Counted from the first letter of the stretch, positions 11,601 to 25,110 are shown. The stretch is 64,000 nucleotides of DNA from Ophiodon elongatus (GCA_016806645.1 JACSYO010001694.1:1860001-1924000); one strand, 5' to 3'. Translations and numbers: made by a program. The notes: a model not told the origin generated them from the letters alone.

Positions 11601-13527
11601 CTGAAAGCAGTCTGTTTTCCACCTCATTTCCTTTCTACCATCTCACAGGCTGGTCTGTTGGCTACCATTCACCGTAAAGCCTTCATTGGCGAGCTTGGAG
11701 GAAATAAATAGAACGGTGAAAGTGTGATTAATCCTGCTTTATGGAGCTGCTCCCTTCTATGCCCGATAATGTGTTTCTGGAGGAAAAACTTAGCTTTCCT
11801 CAGGCATCCTCTGTGGGTTTAGTGAGTGTTTGCGATGTGTGTGAGCTCTTGCCAGTCCGGACTAATGTGAAGGATGGATTTGCTTGCCCCACTGCAAAAT
11901 CACAGTTGTCTTTTCAGGGCCCCTGACCCCGAGATATATGGCCGCCTGCAATAAATGTAACTCCTTTTAATTTGATTACAGTGCAACGTTAGTACTTGTG
12001 CTCTGCAAATAAACCTTTATAGCGAAGATGGAGTGCATACTACCACGAGTGACCAGTACACTACAAAAAAATATGTAGAATTGCCGGTTGTTAAAAAAAC
12101 TTTTTTCGGAAGGTTTATGATTGTGCAGATAGATGCAGAAGTAAAATAGACCTTTTAATTTGTTCCCAGTTAAAATGCAACTTGAGGGTCTTTGAAAAAA
12201 GGGTATTTCTTTCCACTTTTTCCACACAGAAAAAGAAAAGAATAATTGTACCAAACTTACTTGTGAAATTTTTTGCAGTGGTTTATTTTAGCATGCCCAC
12301 TCTGTTAGCATAGACTGACTCAAATAATCCTAATGACACCTGCGTGCATGGTCTTCGCAGCAAAAAGATGATAAAGTTCTCATATTAAAACATGGCAACA
12401 GCAACTTGCTTATTCTACATTAGCTTTTCAGCAAGAGCAGCAATGGAGGTGGTTTTCATTGCTAATAAGTAAATATTTAGTAGTCTTTGTGTGAGTCACC
12501 TGAAAGGTCATACAGCAGCATGTCTAATTATCGCTCAGCCCGGTGCTGATTGGCTGGCTGGCTGCCTCTTCATTTTTGGGTGCTCATACTGAGCAGTATA
12601 TTGTACTGATTTGCTGTTTGGAGAAGATTTAGACCTGTCACACACATGCACACTCACACACATGCACATGCCATGGTTTTAAGGTAGTGGGGGTTATGGG
12701 ATTATGAAGAGGAGAAGTGAAAATTCCTGTTTGGGAGATCTGCTGAGGCTTAAGTTTCCCCACTGCACATGTCACGGTGGAAAAAACTCCTAGGAGGAGG
12801 TGGGGATCGAAGCGTCAATCCCACAAAAGGCTCAGGGTAAACACAGAGGAATTCAATGACCCAAAGAGTGCTTTCTGGTTTTCTTTTAGCCCAGCTTGTG
12901 TTTCTTGCTTGTGTTGCTCTGAATTGTAACGTTGCCACGCAACTATTTATGAAACGCTTGCAGTAACAACATACCTGAATATTGTTTTTTACATAAAAGC
13001 CAATGGATCATATGTTTTCACATCCAAGGTTGAGTGTGACTAAACTGCAAAACCCCAGTTTATTGTAAATCCCTTTGTAAAAATGAGACCTCATTCCTAA
13101 TCTCAGTTTATTATAGAAGAAATGTACTATTGGATGAACATTTTGAAGCTGATAGCAGCTAATAACAATGTAAGTAAAAAATAAGATATAAGAACATACA
13201 AAAATGTAATCATAAAAGACATGTTTGCATCAAAGGATGTGAACCACAATAAATATAAGAAAGAACCAATGAGATACATTGTTGGAGGTCTTCATATATT
13301 TAATAGAAAACACGAGTGTACCAGAATCAAAAAGTGGCACATGTTCAAAGATATATACAGAGAAGGATGTCTGTCTGCCTCCCTCCTTCCATGTCAGTGA
13401 GATAAAGTACTAAAACAGTGTCTCACTCCTCCATGAAAAGCTTCCAGGTTTTTTTTAGAGAGTGCTACAAGGGAACATGCATTACAAAGCAGGAGCACTT
13501 GACTGACTAAGCTGGATGTCATCGTCT

Positions 13528-13528
<1 letters not shown>
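8664..13528. other. noncoding sequence, no gene established
   Basis: The segment 8790-8968 is open in one frame and bounded by an acceptor-like CTGCAG and a donor-like AAG/GTAAAA, but its translation matches nothing I know. Elsewhere there are only short overlapping frames, an A-run near 10190-10202 and AT-rich stretches. No dispersed repeat family recognised. Confidence 0.5.
10292..10325. repeat. (GA)n tract with GC interruptions
   Basis: A 34-bp GA repeat interrupted by two GCGA units, embedded in unique sequence. Confidence 0.95.

Positions 13529-13582
<54 letters not shown>
13529..13582. repeat. (AG)n microsatellite
   Basis: A pure AG run of about 53 bp. The serine/leucine-rich minus-strand frame through it is a repeat artefact. 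Confidence 0.97.
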
Positions 13583-13584
<2 letters not shown>

Positions 13585-14319
13585 GGCCTGGAACAACACT
13601 CGACTCACCACTGACTGTCGGCTGCACAGTCATCTGAAATGGCTGCGTATGTCAACACCTCCAAGAATCACTGTTCCTACTTCAGTGTGTGTGTGTGTGA
13701 AATAAGTGTCGTCACCTGAGCGCAGCACTAGCAGCAGTGAGCGATCTGACGGGTATAAATCAGTATGTTTTGCAGAGGTGTACGTGTGTGTGCATGCATG
13801 CATGTCATCATCTGTGATTCTTTTATGTCTGTGTGTGTACAACAGATGTGAGTGTGAGTCGCATGAATGTGTTCTTACTTAACCATAAATAATCTGCAGC
13901 ATCTAAGATGTGTAGGTGTTGGTACACATGCTTGTGTGAATTTGTGTGTTACAAAGGTGTCCTCCTCCATAATTTATTAACAGGAAGTGATGGATGGTGC
14001 TGGCAATATGATAGGAATTTTATGAGGAAATAATATGCTAGCATTACCTTGAAGTAGCTTTAATCTATCTGGCAGTGTCATAAATAAATGGTGTAACAGC
14101 TTGTTCCACATCTTTATTAATAATATATCATGTTATACTGCGTGACCCTCTTGTGCATGATTTGTCCAGCCCGACATATTTGGTACCTTAACAAATGTTG
14201 GGATCTCGACAATAATTCAGTTGTAGCCATTACACTACTGTACAGTGATTTTGGGGTTGACCAAAGTTTGGCTGCATGTAGTTTATAATGACTAAACCAC
14301 AAGCAGGCTGATGCCTGTT
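13583..14319. other. noncoding sequence, GT-rich in part
   Basis: Short GT runs near 13685-13700 and 13780-13840. No coding frame or known repeat seen. Confidence 0.55.
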
Positions 14320-14545
14320 AAAGGAATAGTTTGATATTTTGGGAAATTTACCTATTCACTTTCTTGAGAATGAGAAGATGATCAGTAGCACTTTCACATT
14401 TGCGCATTAAATACAAAGCTACAGCCAGAAGACGGTTAGCCTAGCCTAGCATAAAGACTGGGGTCAGGGGGAACAGCTAGCCTGGCTCTGTCCAAAGTGA
14501 CAACATAATAAATAAATGACCTGGAAGCACCTTTACTCATGACTA
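14320..14545 (+). repeat. family B dispersed repeat
   Basis: Begins AAGGAATAGTTTGATATTTT and carries TTAGCCTAGCCTAGCATAAA, then GACTGG, AACAGCTAGCCTGGCTCTG and TCCAAA in order. I recognise this combination as an abundant interspersed repeat of percomorph fish, without a certain family name. A second, more decayed copy in the window (34015-34130) supports it. Noncoding; ends approximate. Confidence 0.7.
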
Positions 14546-17315
14546 AGAAACTCTAAGAAACAAAGTGACTGTTTATGTATTTCGTAAAATGTTTAACTTG
14601 TCCTTTAAGGGGTTGTAAAGAGAGACTGCAATTAGTTGCCCTCATTGTTTCCTCATTCATTGTAGACATCAGTTTCCCACACTTGCTTCCTCTGTCTTTC
14701 TTTTGGCTTCATCATTTAACCACAGAGTGCATATCCACGTTATTGCCAAGGGAACATTGCTGTCATCAAGAGAGAGCGAGAGATAGCTCTTCCTGCAAGT
14801 CACATTCCAACACTACGATCTGACTCCAAACTCAGCAAAAACAGACTCATAATGAAATCAAAATGTTGAAAATCACGAGTGTGCATGAAAAAATTATCTT
14901 TCATTGTTATATTCTTACATGTTTCATAGTTTGAAAAGATAGCTCTGCCATAGTGTTGTTCTTGAGGTAATTGATTTCTAGCAGCCTATTCTGTACAGCA
15001 TTTCTTGTCCCTAATGTCCCGAAGAGAAAATGACACCATGACACCAACTGGCACTTCTGTTGACCTCTTCACAGTAAAGAAAAGTACACAGGGGATTTAA
15101 AGTACTCTACACCCCATTTAACGCTACTGAGCCTTAAAAAATTAACCACCCATGAGAATATTTGAATGCGCTGTTGGTACTGGCTAGTGGAGGTGAAGCT
15201 GAGATCAGTGTTTGGCATGCTGTGCCCCTCCAGGTCGAACAGAGTTTAACCAAGCAACATAGGAGCAGAACCGCCCAGACTGTTCTGCACACAGGGGTTT
15301 GCTCAGGTGAGTTGAGGGCATGGATGATCTCCATTTTTTAAGCCAATGCCAGGGCATTGGTGGGAATGTTGCTGGTGTTAGTGGGAGCCCTGTCTATGGG
15401 AATGAGGTCATGACAGAGGGACTCCAGCGCTCCCCCTTGGCTCTGTCGGGCCCTGAGGCTCCCTCACATCTGTGTGCTGTCTGACCCAGCAGCAGGCAGC
15501 TGCTCCCTCTCATTATACCGCCTAATGGATGGATCCGTTTCCCTCTGACCTCATCCTGCCTCCACAACAACATCCCACCATTGCTCCGTCCTGATACCCC
15601 TTCATCCAGGCTCAGCCCCCTTTTTCTTCCACGTCTGAAGAACTGAGAAGGCACAACTTGGCCTTCATTGGAAACAAGGCCTTAAATTACAGACATACCT
15701 TATTTGTAGAGCACACAGATATTTGTTTTGTTTCACAATAGAAGCAAAACCAATGCAAAATTTGAGGAAGCCTGCTATTATTAACATCAAATACTTGCTG
15801 ACAAACACATACACACACATCTTCTCCATTCATCTCATTCTCATTCATTCTCCATCTACCCCCCCCTCCCCCCCACACACACACACACACACAAAATGTT
15901 TTGTTGTTGTTTAAAACGAGTTACACTGAAAGACACATCACCTTCATGTCTTCATTCCTTTGAGATCTCTCCACAGTTATCCATGGCTGTGAGTGTTTTC
16001 ACATATAGTGGCTGGTTATGCGTGTGTGTGAGCATCAGCATTTATCTTGTGTCCAGAGTATTGAAAGGGCAAAGAAAAGGCTGGAGAAGAAAAAGGAGCT
16101 ATGTTCTCTTCAGAGCTATCCACCTGTGTTTGCCGCTGAGCAAACACGAGCTTTTGTCATGAGTGGAAGACAGCTTGCGGTTTGCTCTTTGGAATTGAAT
16201 TTCAAGTTCTCTCGGCTCTTTTGATTTTGCCACAGAAGGCAAAGCGAGCTATCAACACGCCCTCCCATGGCGGCTTCTCCCGAGGCGTGATGGATAGAAT
16301 CAGTAATGCATCGGTATACCCCAGATATTTGTCTTTATCATTAGCACAAGCTCGCTGCGTTTGAAGCACTGTGTGAGAAGCAGGCGCTGACCATTTATAG
16401 GCAGGGAGGCTTTTTTTCAGCGCGATCATCTCCTCTCATCATGTCTCCCCTCAACTCATCTCAGACTCGCTGAGATGCAGATTGAGGAATTGCTCTTTTA
16501 TTACACAGCTTCTGTGTTTATTACTGAGCGGCATGATTCATCACTCCCATTGGTAAGCCGCAGAACAGCAGACCTGTCAATCAGCAAATGTGGCTGGTTG
16601 GGTACGTCTGGTGATCAATGGCTTGAGGTGCAGACCAAAAGAGAGGGAAACGGAGAAAAAGATGAAGAAAGAAGCAGAGAGTCCATGCTAATCTCTTCTG
16701 CAGATGGAGGGAAGCAAAGACAAGTTGAAAATGGGAGGTATTATGGGCTTTCTGATGATCCATTGGATCTTGAATGCATGGCAGTGATGCAATTCTTGGG
16801 GTACTCGAGTGTGTGCGGAGGTTGGAAGTGGGGGCGAGGAGCTACGAGGGTTCGACAGACAGACAGAAAAAGTCAGAAATAAAAGCACAAGGGCAAAACA
16901 TTTGGTTGCCAGGCAACAGGGCTTCAAGCAACGGTAGTATTGAGTTATGAAGAATGGTGGTGCATGACTCGACTTCCCCGATCCGGTTTCAGGACGGTGT
17001 CAGGGCTGTGCGGCGGGCGGAAAAAGACAGAGAAATGTCTCCACCTGTCCGGATTTGTCAGGGCCAGTGAACAATGTTACTGGCCGCTGACGATTTTGTC
17101 TCGGGGGGCCTAACCCTGGCTTATCATCAGGGGCCCTCAGACTGGGCTAAGGTTTAGAGGTCTCTTGTTAGTTTTGGAGTCCATCCAAGTCATTTACACA
17201 GCATGTAATCTAAAGATGAGCTCATTATGTTGTCTTACCACGTGTCTGTGTGAGGCGGTTCATAGGCTGAGAAGATTAAGACAGAAAGTTAGACCACAAG
17301 TAGGGAAAGAGAAGA
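14546..17315. other. noncoding sequence with possible conserved blocks
   Basis: No recognised coding sequence. The parts 15360-15640, 16160-16560 and 16975-17150 are GC-richer, contain several CpGs and lack repeat landmarks, so they could be conserved regulatory DNA. This rests on composition only. The 135-codon frame at 16475-16882 shows no domain. Confidence 0.45.
15859..15893. repeat. C-tract followed by (CA)n
   Basis: C8-T-C7 (15859-15874) followed by about ten CA units. The minus strand has two long G-runs and could adopt a quadruplex or triplex. Confidence 0.95.
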
Positions 17316-17458
17316 CGTGTGAAGTGGTGGAAGAAATCAGATTACTTTAGTCAAATAAAAGTACCAAACCACTATGTAAAATTGTACTGAAAGTAAAAGT
17401 GTCACATTCAAAATCCAACTTCAGTAAAAGTACAGAAGTATAATCTAAATGTTCTTAA
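17316..17458 (+). repeat. dispersed repeat with AGTAAAAGT motifs
   Basis: AAGTGGTGGAAGAAATCAGA is followed by three spaced AGTAAAAGT/AATAAAAGTACC motifs (about 17355, 17393 and 17425). This matches a very common fish interspersed repeat as I remember it; the family name is not certain. It abuts the next repeat-like segment. Noncoding. Confidence 0.6.
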
Positions 17459-18598
17459 CCCTTAGAGACCCACATAAACCCGCTTTGGCTTTTTTAGGGG
17501 GTACAGGGGATATAAATTGTATACATCATCTTAAAGCTGGGAACCTGACGATTAATTTGAGATGCAGCTCAGCCCTGGGTGTCAAGTTGTTATAGTCATA
17601 AATCAGAAACATAAATTAACAAATATAAAGTGTGACATTGTAAAAGGGCATAGAACACTATGATGGAAGTATATGATGGCCATTGCCATTCTTACTTATG
17701 TCTCGTACATTTTTGGTAAATTTAACATTGTTTTACCACTTGAGAATTTATGAAAATAATCCAAAATACCCCCAAAATAACTCTTGAAGACACAAAGACC
17801 TTTAGGAACACCATAGAAAAAGTCATGCTGTGGTTTGGAATCTAAAACTCTTGATATTTGGAGATTTCTGCAAGAATTGCATTTTTCAGTGAATGGATGG
17901 CAAGCACTTCTGTTGTTAAAACTGCGCAGAAGCCACATATTGTCAATATACCAAGGGAAGCCATACATCCTTTAAATGCCCTAGGCCTAGGTAGTTTATG
18001 GTCGTAAAGTTTTATGAGGCTGTGATTATCCTAGAGGTCACAACAGGTCATGATTTAAAAAACGGTTTCAATTTGTGAAATAGCCACTATGGGGAATAAC
18101 ATTATCACACATGAATACAATTCGGTTCATTGGATCCACAAGAGTCTCGGCTTTCCAGTCAAAAGTAAGCGTTATATTACAGACCGTCATTCCAAACAAA
18201 ATGGCCATATAGAATATCTTTGCAAGCAGCTTATTGCGTTTATTGCTAGGGTGCAACATCTAGACAAATATAACAATAAAACATGAAAATCCATCAGGCT
18301 TCAGTCAGGCTTCAAGTAATGTGTTTTCTTTTAACCCTGAGTGGTTTGGACCAATCAGCGTCCAGGGAGGAGCTACTGACATATATAGCCATATGATTCA
18401 TCCAATCACCTGCCATGTATTTCTTTGAACACTTTCAAAACTATTTGTAAGCTGGTCGAACCATCTGAAGCATCTGGTTTCCTGGTGTCCTCGTTACATG
18501 TGAAACCAAAAGTCAAGAAAAGTTTTCTGAAGGGATCCTGGTGCTCGGAAACACTACCACTTCCGTCCACAGTGACCGCCAAAATCAACACAAAATGA
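17459..18598 (+). repeat. candidate 1.1-kb dispersed element, unclassified
   Basis: Starts at ACCCTTAGAGACCCACATAA and runs as one AT-rich block with no microsatellite to about 18598. I have a weak impression of having seen this block as a repeat in other fish genomes. No terminal inverted repeats, target duplication or coding frame above 90 codons were found, and there is no second copy in the window. It could instead be unique DNA. Confidence 0.33.
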
Positions 18599-18599
18599 G

Positions 18600-18745
18600 A
18601 ACTCCTAGTAGTAGCTTTAAGTTACGTTACTAACATATTCATTCCAAACTATGATCTTTTTCAAAAACCTAACCAAGTAGTTTCCTATAAGTTAACAATG
18701 TTAACCAGGTATTAAAAACGGTAACTGCGCTGGTAGTCTCCTATG
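18600..18745 (-). repeat. family C dispersed repeat
   Basis: Aligns with 50495-50690 in the same orientation: TGATCTTTTT, then AACCAAGTAGTTT, then AACAATGTTAACCAGGTATT and AAAAAC occur in the same order and spacing. The opposite orientation is seen at 32465-32600. Noncoding and diverged. Confidence 0.7.
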
Positions 18746-19820
18746 TTGTTACGTGATAAATCAGAGGTGTAGCAAGATGATTACGGGGCCAGAAAAAATA
18801 AAAATAAATTCTGCTACTAAAATCTTTTTCTCTCAATTTTGTTTTGTTTTGTGAAACATTTAATAATTGTACCTCATGCGCCTAAAACTGTTAAATGACA
18901 CCATCTAAGTTTATAGGGGAAATGTTTCTTTGGTGGAAACGCTATTTTCAGTGCTCATCACTCTTATATTTTATCATTATCATTCCTTCCTCCCGCTACT
19001 TTTGTCCTGCTCAGTATTTTATGTGTGTCTTTGTGTGTTTACAATATGTGGCCCGCAGAAGTGTCAGTCAATTTGTCGAACCTGTCATCTGACAAGGCCG
19101 TTATGGTTACCTTACATAATGGTTTTGACAGTTCATCACCAACAAACTCTATGAGAGCATCGTGCTCCAACTCCCATCAACCCTGGCCCGTTCTCCTCAC
19201 TTACACTTCATTTCACATCAAAAGATTTCATTTTACATCACAGAAGCGTGTTCCATCATATCAAATGTTCCCCTGACCCAAGTCTGAGCTACAGTATCAG
19301 ATACTGTACAGTGTTCACACTCAACAAGCCTTCACTGTGGCTGCTGTGGTTCAAGCCTAAGGCCATCTGGTTTAAACCAGGTAGCAACACACAGCGGACA
19401 GAGGATCCCTCGGATGTACAGCTGAAAAATACTTCCTCAGATAGCTGTCCAAATAAGAGGTTTAGCCCTCAAAACAAAGTCTACACTCTTATGCTGATTA
19501 CAGTGAGCATGCATACCAGATGGGAAGTAAACATGTACTGTACCATGCAATGAGTCTGCATGTTATTTTCACTCATTCTAACCAGTAGAATTCAGCTTGC
19601 AACATGTGTTTTTTTCCTTCTGCTGAGCCTCTAAATGACTTGTAAAGTAACAGAACCCAGTGTTAGCTGCTTGTTGGCATGTTGCTCAACATTGCAAAAT
19701 AATTATAAGAACAAGGTCTACCTGTTTCTTCTATGTCTATGTGTGTGTTTGTGTGTTGCTTAAACATGTATATTTAGTTATGCGTATGGTGAACAAGGTG
19801 TTAAGCTAGTAATTGTGTAC

Positions 19821-19845
19821 GTGTGTGTGTGTGTGTGTGTGTGTT
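19821..19845. repeat. (GT)n microsatellite
   Basis: A 25-bp GT dinucleotide run, preceded by shorter GT/GTTT runs from about 19739. Confidence 0.95.
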
Positions 19846-22800
19846 TGGGTATTAGTCAATATATGTGTCATTTATGGGTGTACATGTTTTTAGATTATTT
19901 GTATTTAAAGATTTTATTTATTTATGTACCACTTATCTTAATGTATCATTCTACACTAATACAAAAAGGAAACATGTTTATAAGTACCTATATACAATCA
20001 ATGATTAATTGTAACTAATGATTACTTTCATCATCCATAAGGTTGGTGTTTTTTCAGTAACACTTTATTTTATGAGTCTGTAATATCCTATAATCCCCTA
20101 TTTAGTTCCCTATGAAGTACTGTGTCTTTTGGTACTAAGCAAAGGCAAGATGGAGACAAAAGTCTTAGATGTGTATTTCAGTTTAACTATTTGTGTTTCA
20201 ATTAAAAGAAGTTGTTGATTTTCAGAGGAATTTCCTTAAAGTAAACATGTGGCATAGGGTAGCATGGCATAATGACTGGAACCATGGGGAAACTGCACCT
20301 GAAAGTCTGAAAAGAAATAGTCCAGCTCATACACCACAGGAAAAAGCACAACATGTATTTTTAATTTGGTCTCTGTATGGATTAAACAAACACGACGTAA
20401 CGTGTTGCTTGAGAGGTTCTCGTAGGTGTGTTCATTGATTACAGTGTGTAGGCTAAGCTAACTGTATGCTAGCTGGCTTTCTTTTCAATTCATTACAAAT
20501 TATCTAACCCCCAAGGTGATGTCTGAAATTTGGGTTTTGGTCATATATTTAATAATACGCAAAAAAGTTCACACTAGAGAAGCTGTAACCAGTGAATGTT
20601 GTATAGATGCAGCCACCTAGAATTTCCCCTCCGGGCCGAAGTCCTGCTGGGAGATAATCTATAATGAAAATATTTATTTTATTGATATTGCTTCAGCACT
20701 ATTTAACTCTATAATACGTATGTAATGAAGCAAAATGCACCCTGTGGATATAATTGTATTTATTATTATATTGATGAAGCACAGTGAATTGCTAGCATCC
20801 TCTTGAGTATTTGTGCATAATGCAGAGAAAATGTTAATTGTTTTCCAAAACGCCTCAGGTGTGGAATCATTACAAAAAGGATTCCTACTGTTAAGTGAAA
20901 ATGCTGGTATTTGTAGTTGAACTTTACTCACTGCCATACTGACAGTTAAGCCATTATTCTTATTTGGTATCAGGGGACGGGGTGACGATTTTATGATGAG
21001 CCAGTTTTAGTGCCATTGTACAGCTCACTGACTAATAAAAACTTTACACTCTTTGGTTCAAAGACACACAACTAATGGAATGTTTGGTAAACAGCACGAA
21101 TCATTGTATTATGTTTGCTATAATTGTGGCGGGCTGTATATTTCATTAATGTGCATCTCAATGGTGCACTTTGTAAAAAAAAATATTATTCTCTTACAAT
21201 AATATAATTAAATTGTTATACAATCTTAAATTCTTTATCCTTTATCATTTTTCCTTTTGTAGGGTTTTTATGTTTTTGTTTTTTACAAGTCAAGGGGAGG
21301 AAACATATTAAGGCAGGGAGAGCTGTAATTTTTTAGAAAGTAAAAATTTCCATCAGCCTAATAATTTTTTAACAGTCCCTAAGAAATATCGCCTCTATAT
21401 GTTGTATGTACCTTTTTGGTCTCTTTTGAATGAGACATTCAATCGCAGTGTGCTCTTAGGCAGCATGGCATACAGGAGACCGTTTAACAGGAAGGAGGTT
21501 TGGAGACAACTCACAATTTCTTCCTTCTTTTTTTTCGTCTTTGGGTGTCTGGACGATGTCAGTGTGATGCAGCAGACTTAACACTCCCTGTGCTGACAGC
21601 ATGGGGCCTTGTCTGATAAGACAAGCCTGCTGCTCGCCTGGGCTCCCTTGACACCTGCTGCAGCTCTTACTCTGCTGTAGTGTCAAACGCCCTTCATGTT
21701 ATCGGAGCAACATTTCCTGCTGTAAATGCAGACATGTTTTGTGACGTATACCTACCTGAGCTGTGCTTGTGAGTGTGCTTATTTAAAGCTGATTCATGGT
21801 TGTCAATGCAGCTTGAAACTGGGCTTTTAAAAAATAAAATGAATTATAAAATATTAATATTATGAATACAAAATGATCACATGGCATTCTTAATTCATTC
21901 ACTTTATTATGTTCCCTTGCATAACAATGTCAATGTCATGAGTAACTCCCTGAATCTCTGAATTTGCTATCTGTCTCAAAGAAGCCTCACATTTCAGAGT
22001 TCCCTTCTCAAGTTCTTGCTATCAGTGCTTCATCTTGAAAGAATACCTGTCAAAAACCTCGATTTCATCCATGACTGACTTTGTCAGCTTGCAGTTAGAA
22101 GACAGATTAATCTACTGTTTATTTAGCTTGCCAGGACAATCTGTCTCTTGCTCAGCAGAGAGTGATATTGGATCCTTTCTGCCGTATACATACCAGTAAT
22201 GTCACACTGAAACTTACTTGTCAGGTGCCTTTGTGTCCTGTTCCATTCATTTAAAGCGACTAGAGTGACTGGTAGAAGAACCTTCAACACCCTGTTTAGC
22301 AACATTACAAGCAGCCAAACAGGTCAAGGGTCAAAGGGACAGGATACTGACAATGGGAAGAAACGCTGATGAGAATATTCTGCTTGATTACAAATTGATA
22401 GCAAAGGCTTGATACTTGTACTCACTCCTTGAGAAAATACGACATGTAGTTAAACTGACCTTTAGATCCAATTAAAATATCACAATTTCCATATTTATAT
22501 TATCGAGATTATATTGTTTTCATCAGCAATGTATCTTTTAAGATATATAAAGGACTAGTTTTACACAGGAAGATCAATTTCATTAGGAGTTTTTTTTCAT
22601 TGGGGATGTTATAGCTAACACAAAGCCTGCACAAATTTGAGGTTTAAAGGTCAACTTTATGGAAGTGCAATATCACATCATATTTGTTCCAAAGTGTCTT
22701 ATCACAACGTTTTTGTCAAATTTTATATCGGGATAAATGCCTTCATCTTATACACATTAGCGAGATGACAGGAAATGAGGGGAGAGAGATAAATGGTGAA

Positions 22801-23860
22801 TGCCATGCAGTTCATGTTCAGCACTCTAAGCCTTTTGGCTCCAATGCCACTCCACCAAGGATCAGTGTAAACTTGCTGGGTGTAATTCAATAATACACAA
22901 GTGCAGATGCAGCACCTGCAAAAATACCTCCTATTGAGAGTTGCATGCAGTGCCAATAAATACACGCTGATATTTAACTTCATTGGTTGCTTGAATGTGA
23001 GTCAGTGTTTGTGCACATCATAACTTTTAACCAGGTTAGGCACATGCTCTGTTTACGAAAGCTGTGATTAAGGTTTGCTCTGATGTCAAAAGGCTTACAT
23101 TGGCACGGAAACATCTAGCTCTGTCAGGTTTGTTGGTTCTGTCTCAAAGGCTTTTGTGTACAGTTTGATGTCAACAAACAACATTTTGGCAAACAGAAAG
23201 CTTGCACACCTGACCACAATGATTATGTCTTTCCTTTGTTAGATTAACCCATTGTTGCACTCTTGAGGATGTGGCAAGTGACTGGTATCTCCAAGACAAA
23301 ACCACTCAACTCAGCTGTAAATAGTTTAACCAGAATGAGAGCTCAACCAAAGCCTGGTCAGTACCTGGCCTATTTCATGCAAGTAAAAACCAGCTCCCGG
23401 CAGCTTGTACTGACCTTTTCTCTTAAAGGAAAACTCCTGCTTTCAAGAACCCAGCCTCAGCTGCCAACATTAACAAAGAGCGACACCATGTTCCCTAACA
23501 TTAGCCGAGCACCAGCCCTCCTCACTCCAGTGCACAGAGTTGTCAGAGAGCAGAAGGCTCAGGGTGCTGTCACTTTGAATGACTCCATGAATAGGCCCAG
23601 GCCTTTTAGAGCATGCTGCTTGGCTGTAAGCTGTTTTGACATGGGCCCTAATACCTCTTTTACACTTGGCCAAAGGGTTTGGGTTCAGAGCCCTGATCAT
23701 GAGGAGGAAAACTGCAGTGTTTGGCAGCTTATAGCGTGCAGAGACAAGAACAGTGCTTTTCTGCCTGGCTCAGAGGGAATGACGGTGACATGTGGCTCAC
23801 ACAGGGCTGGAAGGATGTCAGTCACTGTTGCTCATCTCTCATCTCCCCCTCTGACCATGT

Positions 23861-23879
23861 GTCTGTCTGTCTGTCTGTC
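23861..23879. repeat. (GTCT)n short tandem repeat
   Basis: Nearly five copies of a GTCT unit at the end of the 217-codon open frame, which adds to the doubt about that frame. Confidence 0.9.
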
Positions 23880-24834
23880 ACTCACTCTGTCTGGTCTGGT
23901 ACCCTGGCAGCTGTAGAGAATAAGGTGAGAAATAAACATTAACTCTCTGGTGTGTAGGCTTATTGAAATAGATATAAAAGTAAAGACCCACGTATCCCTC
24001 GCACACACACACTTATGCTAAACTCATATATAAAGCAGTGTGTATGAAGCATGTAGAAAATACAACTGAACAGTGGGATCCTGTTACAGCCCTTCAGATC
24101 TCGTTGATTTTATGCAAGGCTCATTTAATGATGAGCTCTTCTAAAAGCAAGAGATTTTACTTGGCCAATCATAATATTGTCTAAGTCAGTCTTGGTACCT
24201 CTTATTGTACTGTTTTTATTGAACTGACATGACTCTAATGTTAAAAGCTTTTCATCTACCTGCAAGCATAAAGGTGTATGTGAGCATAAATATAGCCAGG
24301 CTGATGGAAAATCAACATAATTTCTAAATAAAATGTGTCAATGACAGAGCCAAGGTTACGAGTTTATTCCCATTAGATCCTTGGTGACATAAAATGCATG
24401 CACTCATGGTAATATACTATCATAAAAGTTTGGATAAACACATCCCCCAAAGATCATGTGCTGAATATAAAAGTTGGAAAGTCATAAACAGCTCGGCAGC
24501 TTGAGGCAACAGATTGTCCTTGAGGTAAAGAAGCTGATGTATTGGAGGAGAAAACCCAACCAACATATACATTTATTATACCCATATTTTTATTGGGAGA
24601 ATAGTTTCGTCTGACGTACATTTTTATGATTTAAATTCAGTGTACACAAATCAACAGTACAATAATATGAAAAAATTATCAATTTACTAAAAAATGATTC
24701 TGCCCTGATTGGTTATTTAAAGTTCTGACACACCTGCTCCTTGTTGCTCTGGCTTGTGGGTATTGTTGGTAACTGCAAGTGGATTTAAAAAATACATATG
24801 CCTTTTTACAGCCACTGGGGCCAGCAAACACACC

Positions 24835-25110
24835 TCATGTCTAATATTTACTCACCTTTTAGCTCTGTTTTTGAAGTCTACCGACTCATGATGAAAATAT
24901 GTCTCTTTAGCTGCTAAGTGCTCCACCAACTAGTTGCTAACGTTGTTTGTTTGCTGTTTGGTGATGTGTTGGTAGCATGTTTATCAGAGCTTATTCCTTG
25001 AGAACACCAGTCTGCAGCATCTGGAAACAAGGCTGATGAAAGCTGAAGCAAAACAATGAAGTTGCAGGCCTTAAACCCAAAGTAGTGAGGTGTAAGATGC
25101 AAAAATCCTC
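24835..25110 (-). repeat. family D dispersed repeat
   Basis: Read on the minus strand it contains AGCAGCTAAAGAGACATATT, then CAAAAACAGAGCTAAAAGG, then GAGTAAATATTAGAC. The same order occurs on the plus strand at 57620-57710. The minus-strand 5' part (25000-25110) looks like the upstream portion of the same family. Noncoding. I recognise it as a fish interspersed repeat but cannot name it. Confidence 0.65.

Larger units (their letters stand above)
18746..24834. other. noncoding sequence, no gene established
   Basis: Long AT-rich unique stretches. The longest frame of the window (217 codons, plus strand, 23263-23916) lies here. Its translation has no domain, signal peptide or family resemblance that I recognise, and a shorter frame on the opposite strand overlaps it, so it is not called a gene. 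A (CTGT)n run falls near its end. Confidence 0.5.

Noticed and set aside
16475..16882. 135-codon plus-strand frame
   Set aside because: No recognisable family, composition typical of chance openness in GC-richer DNA, opposite strand partly open too.
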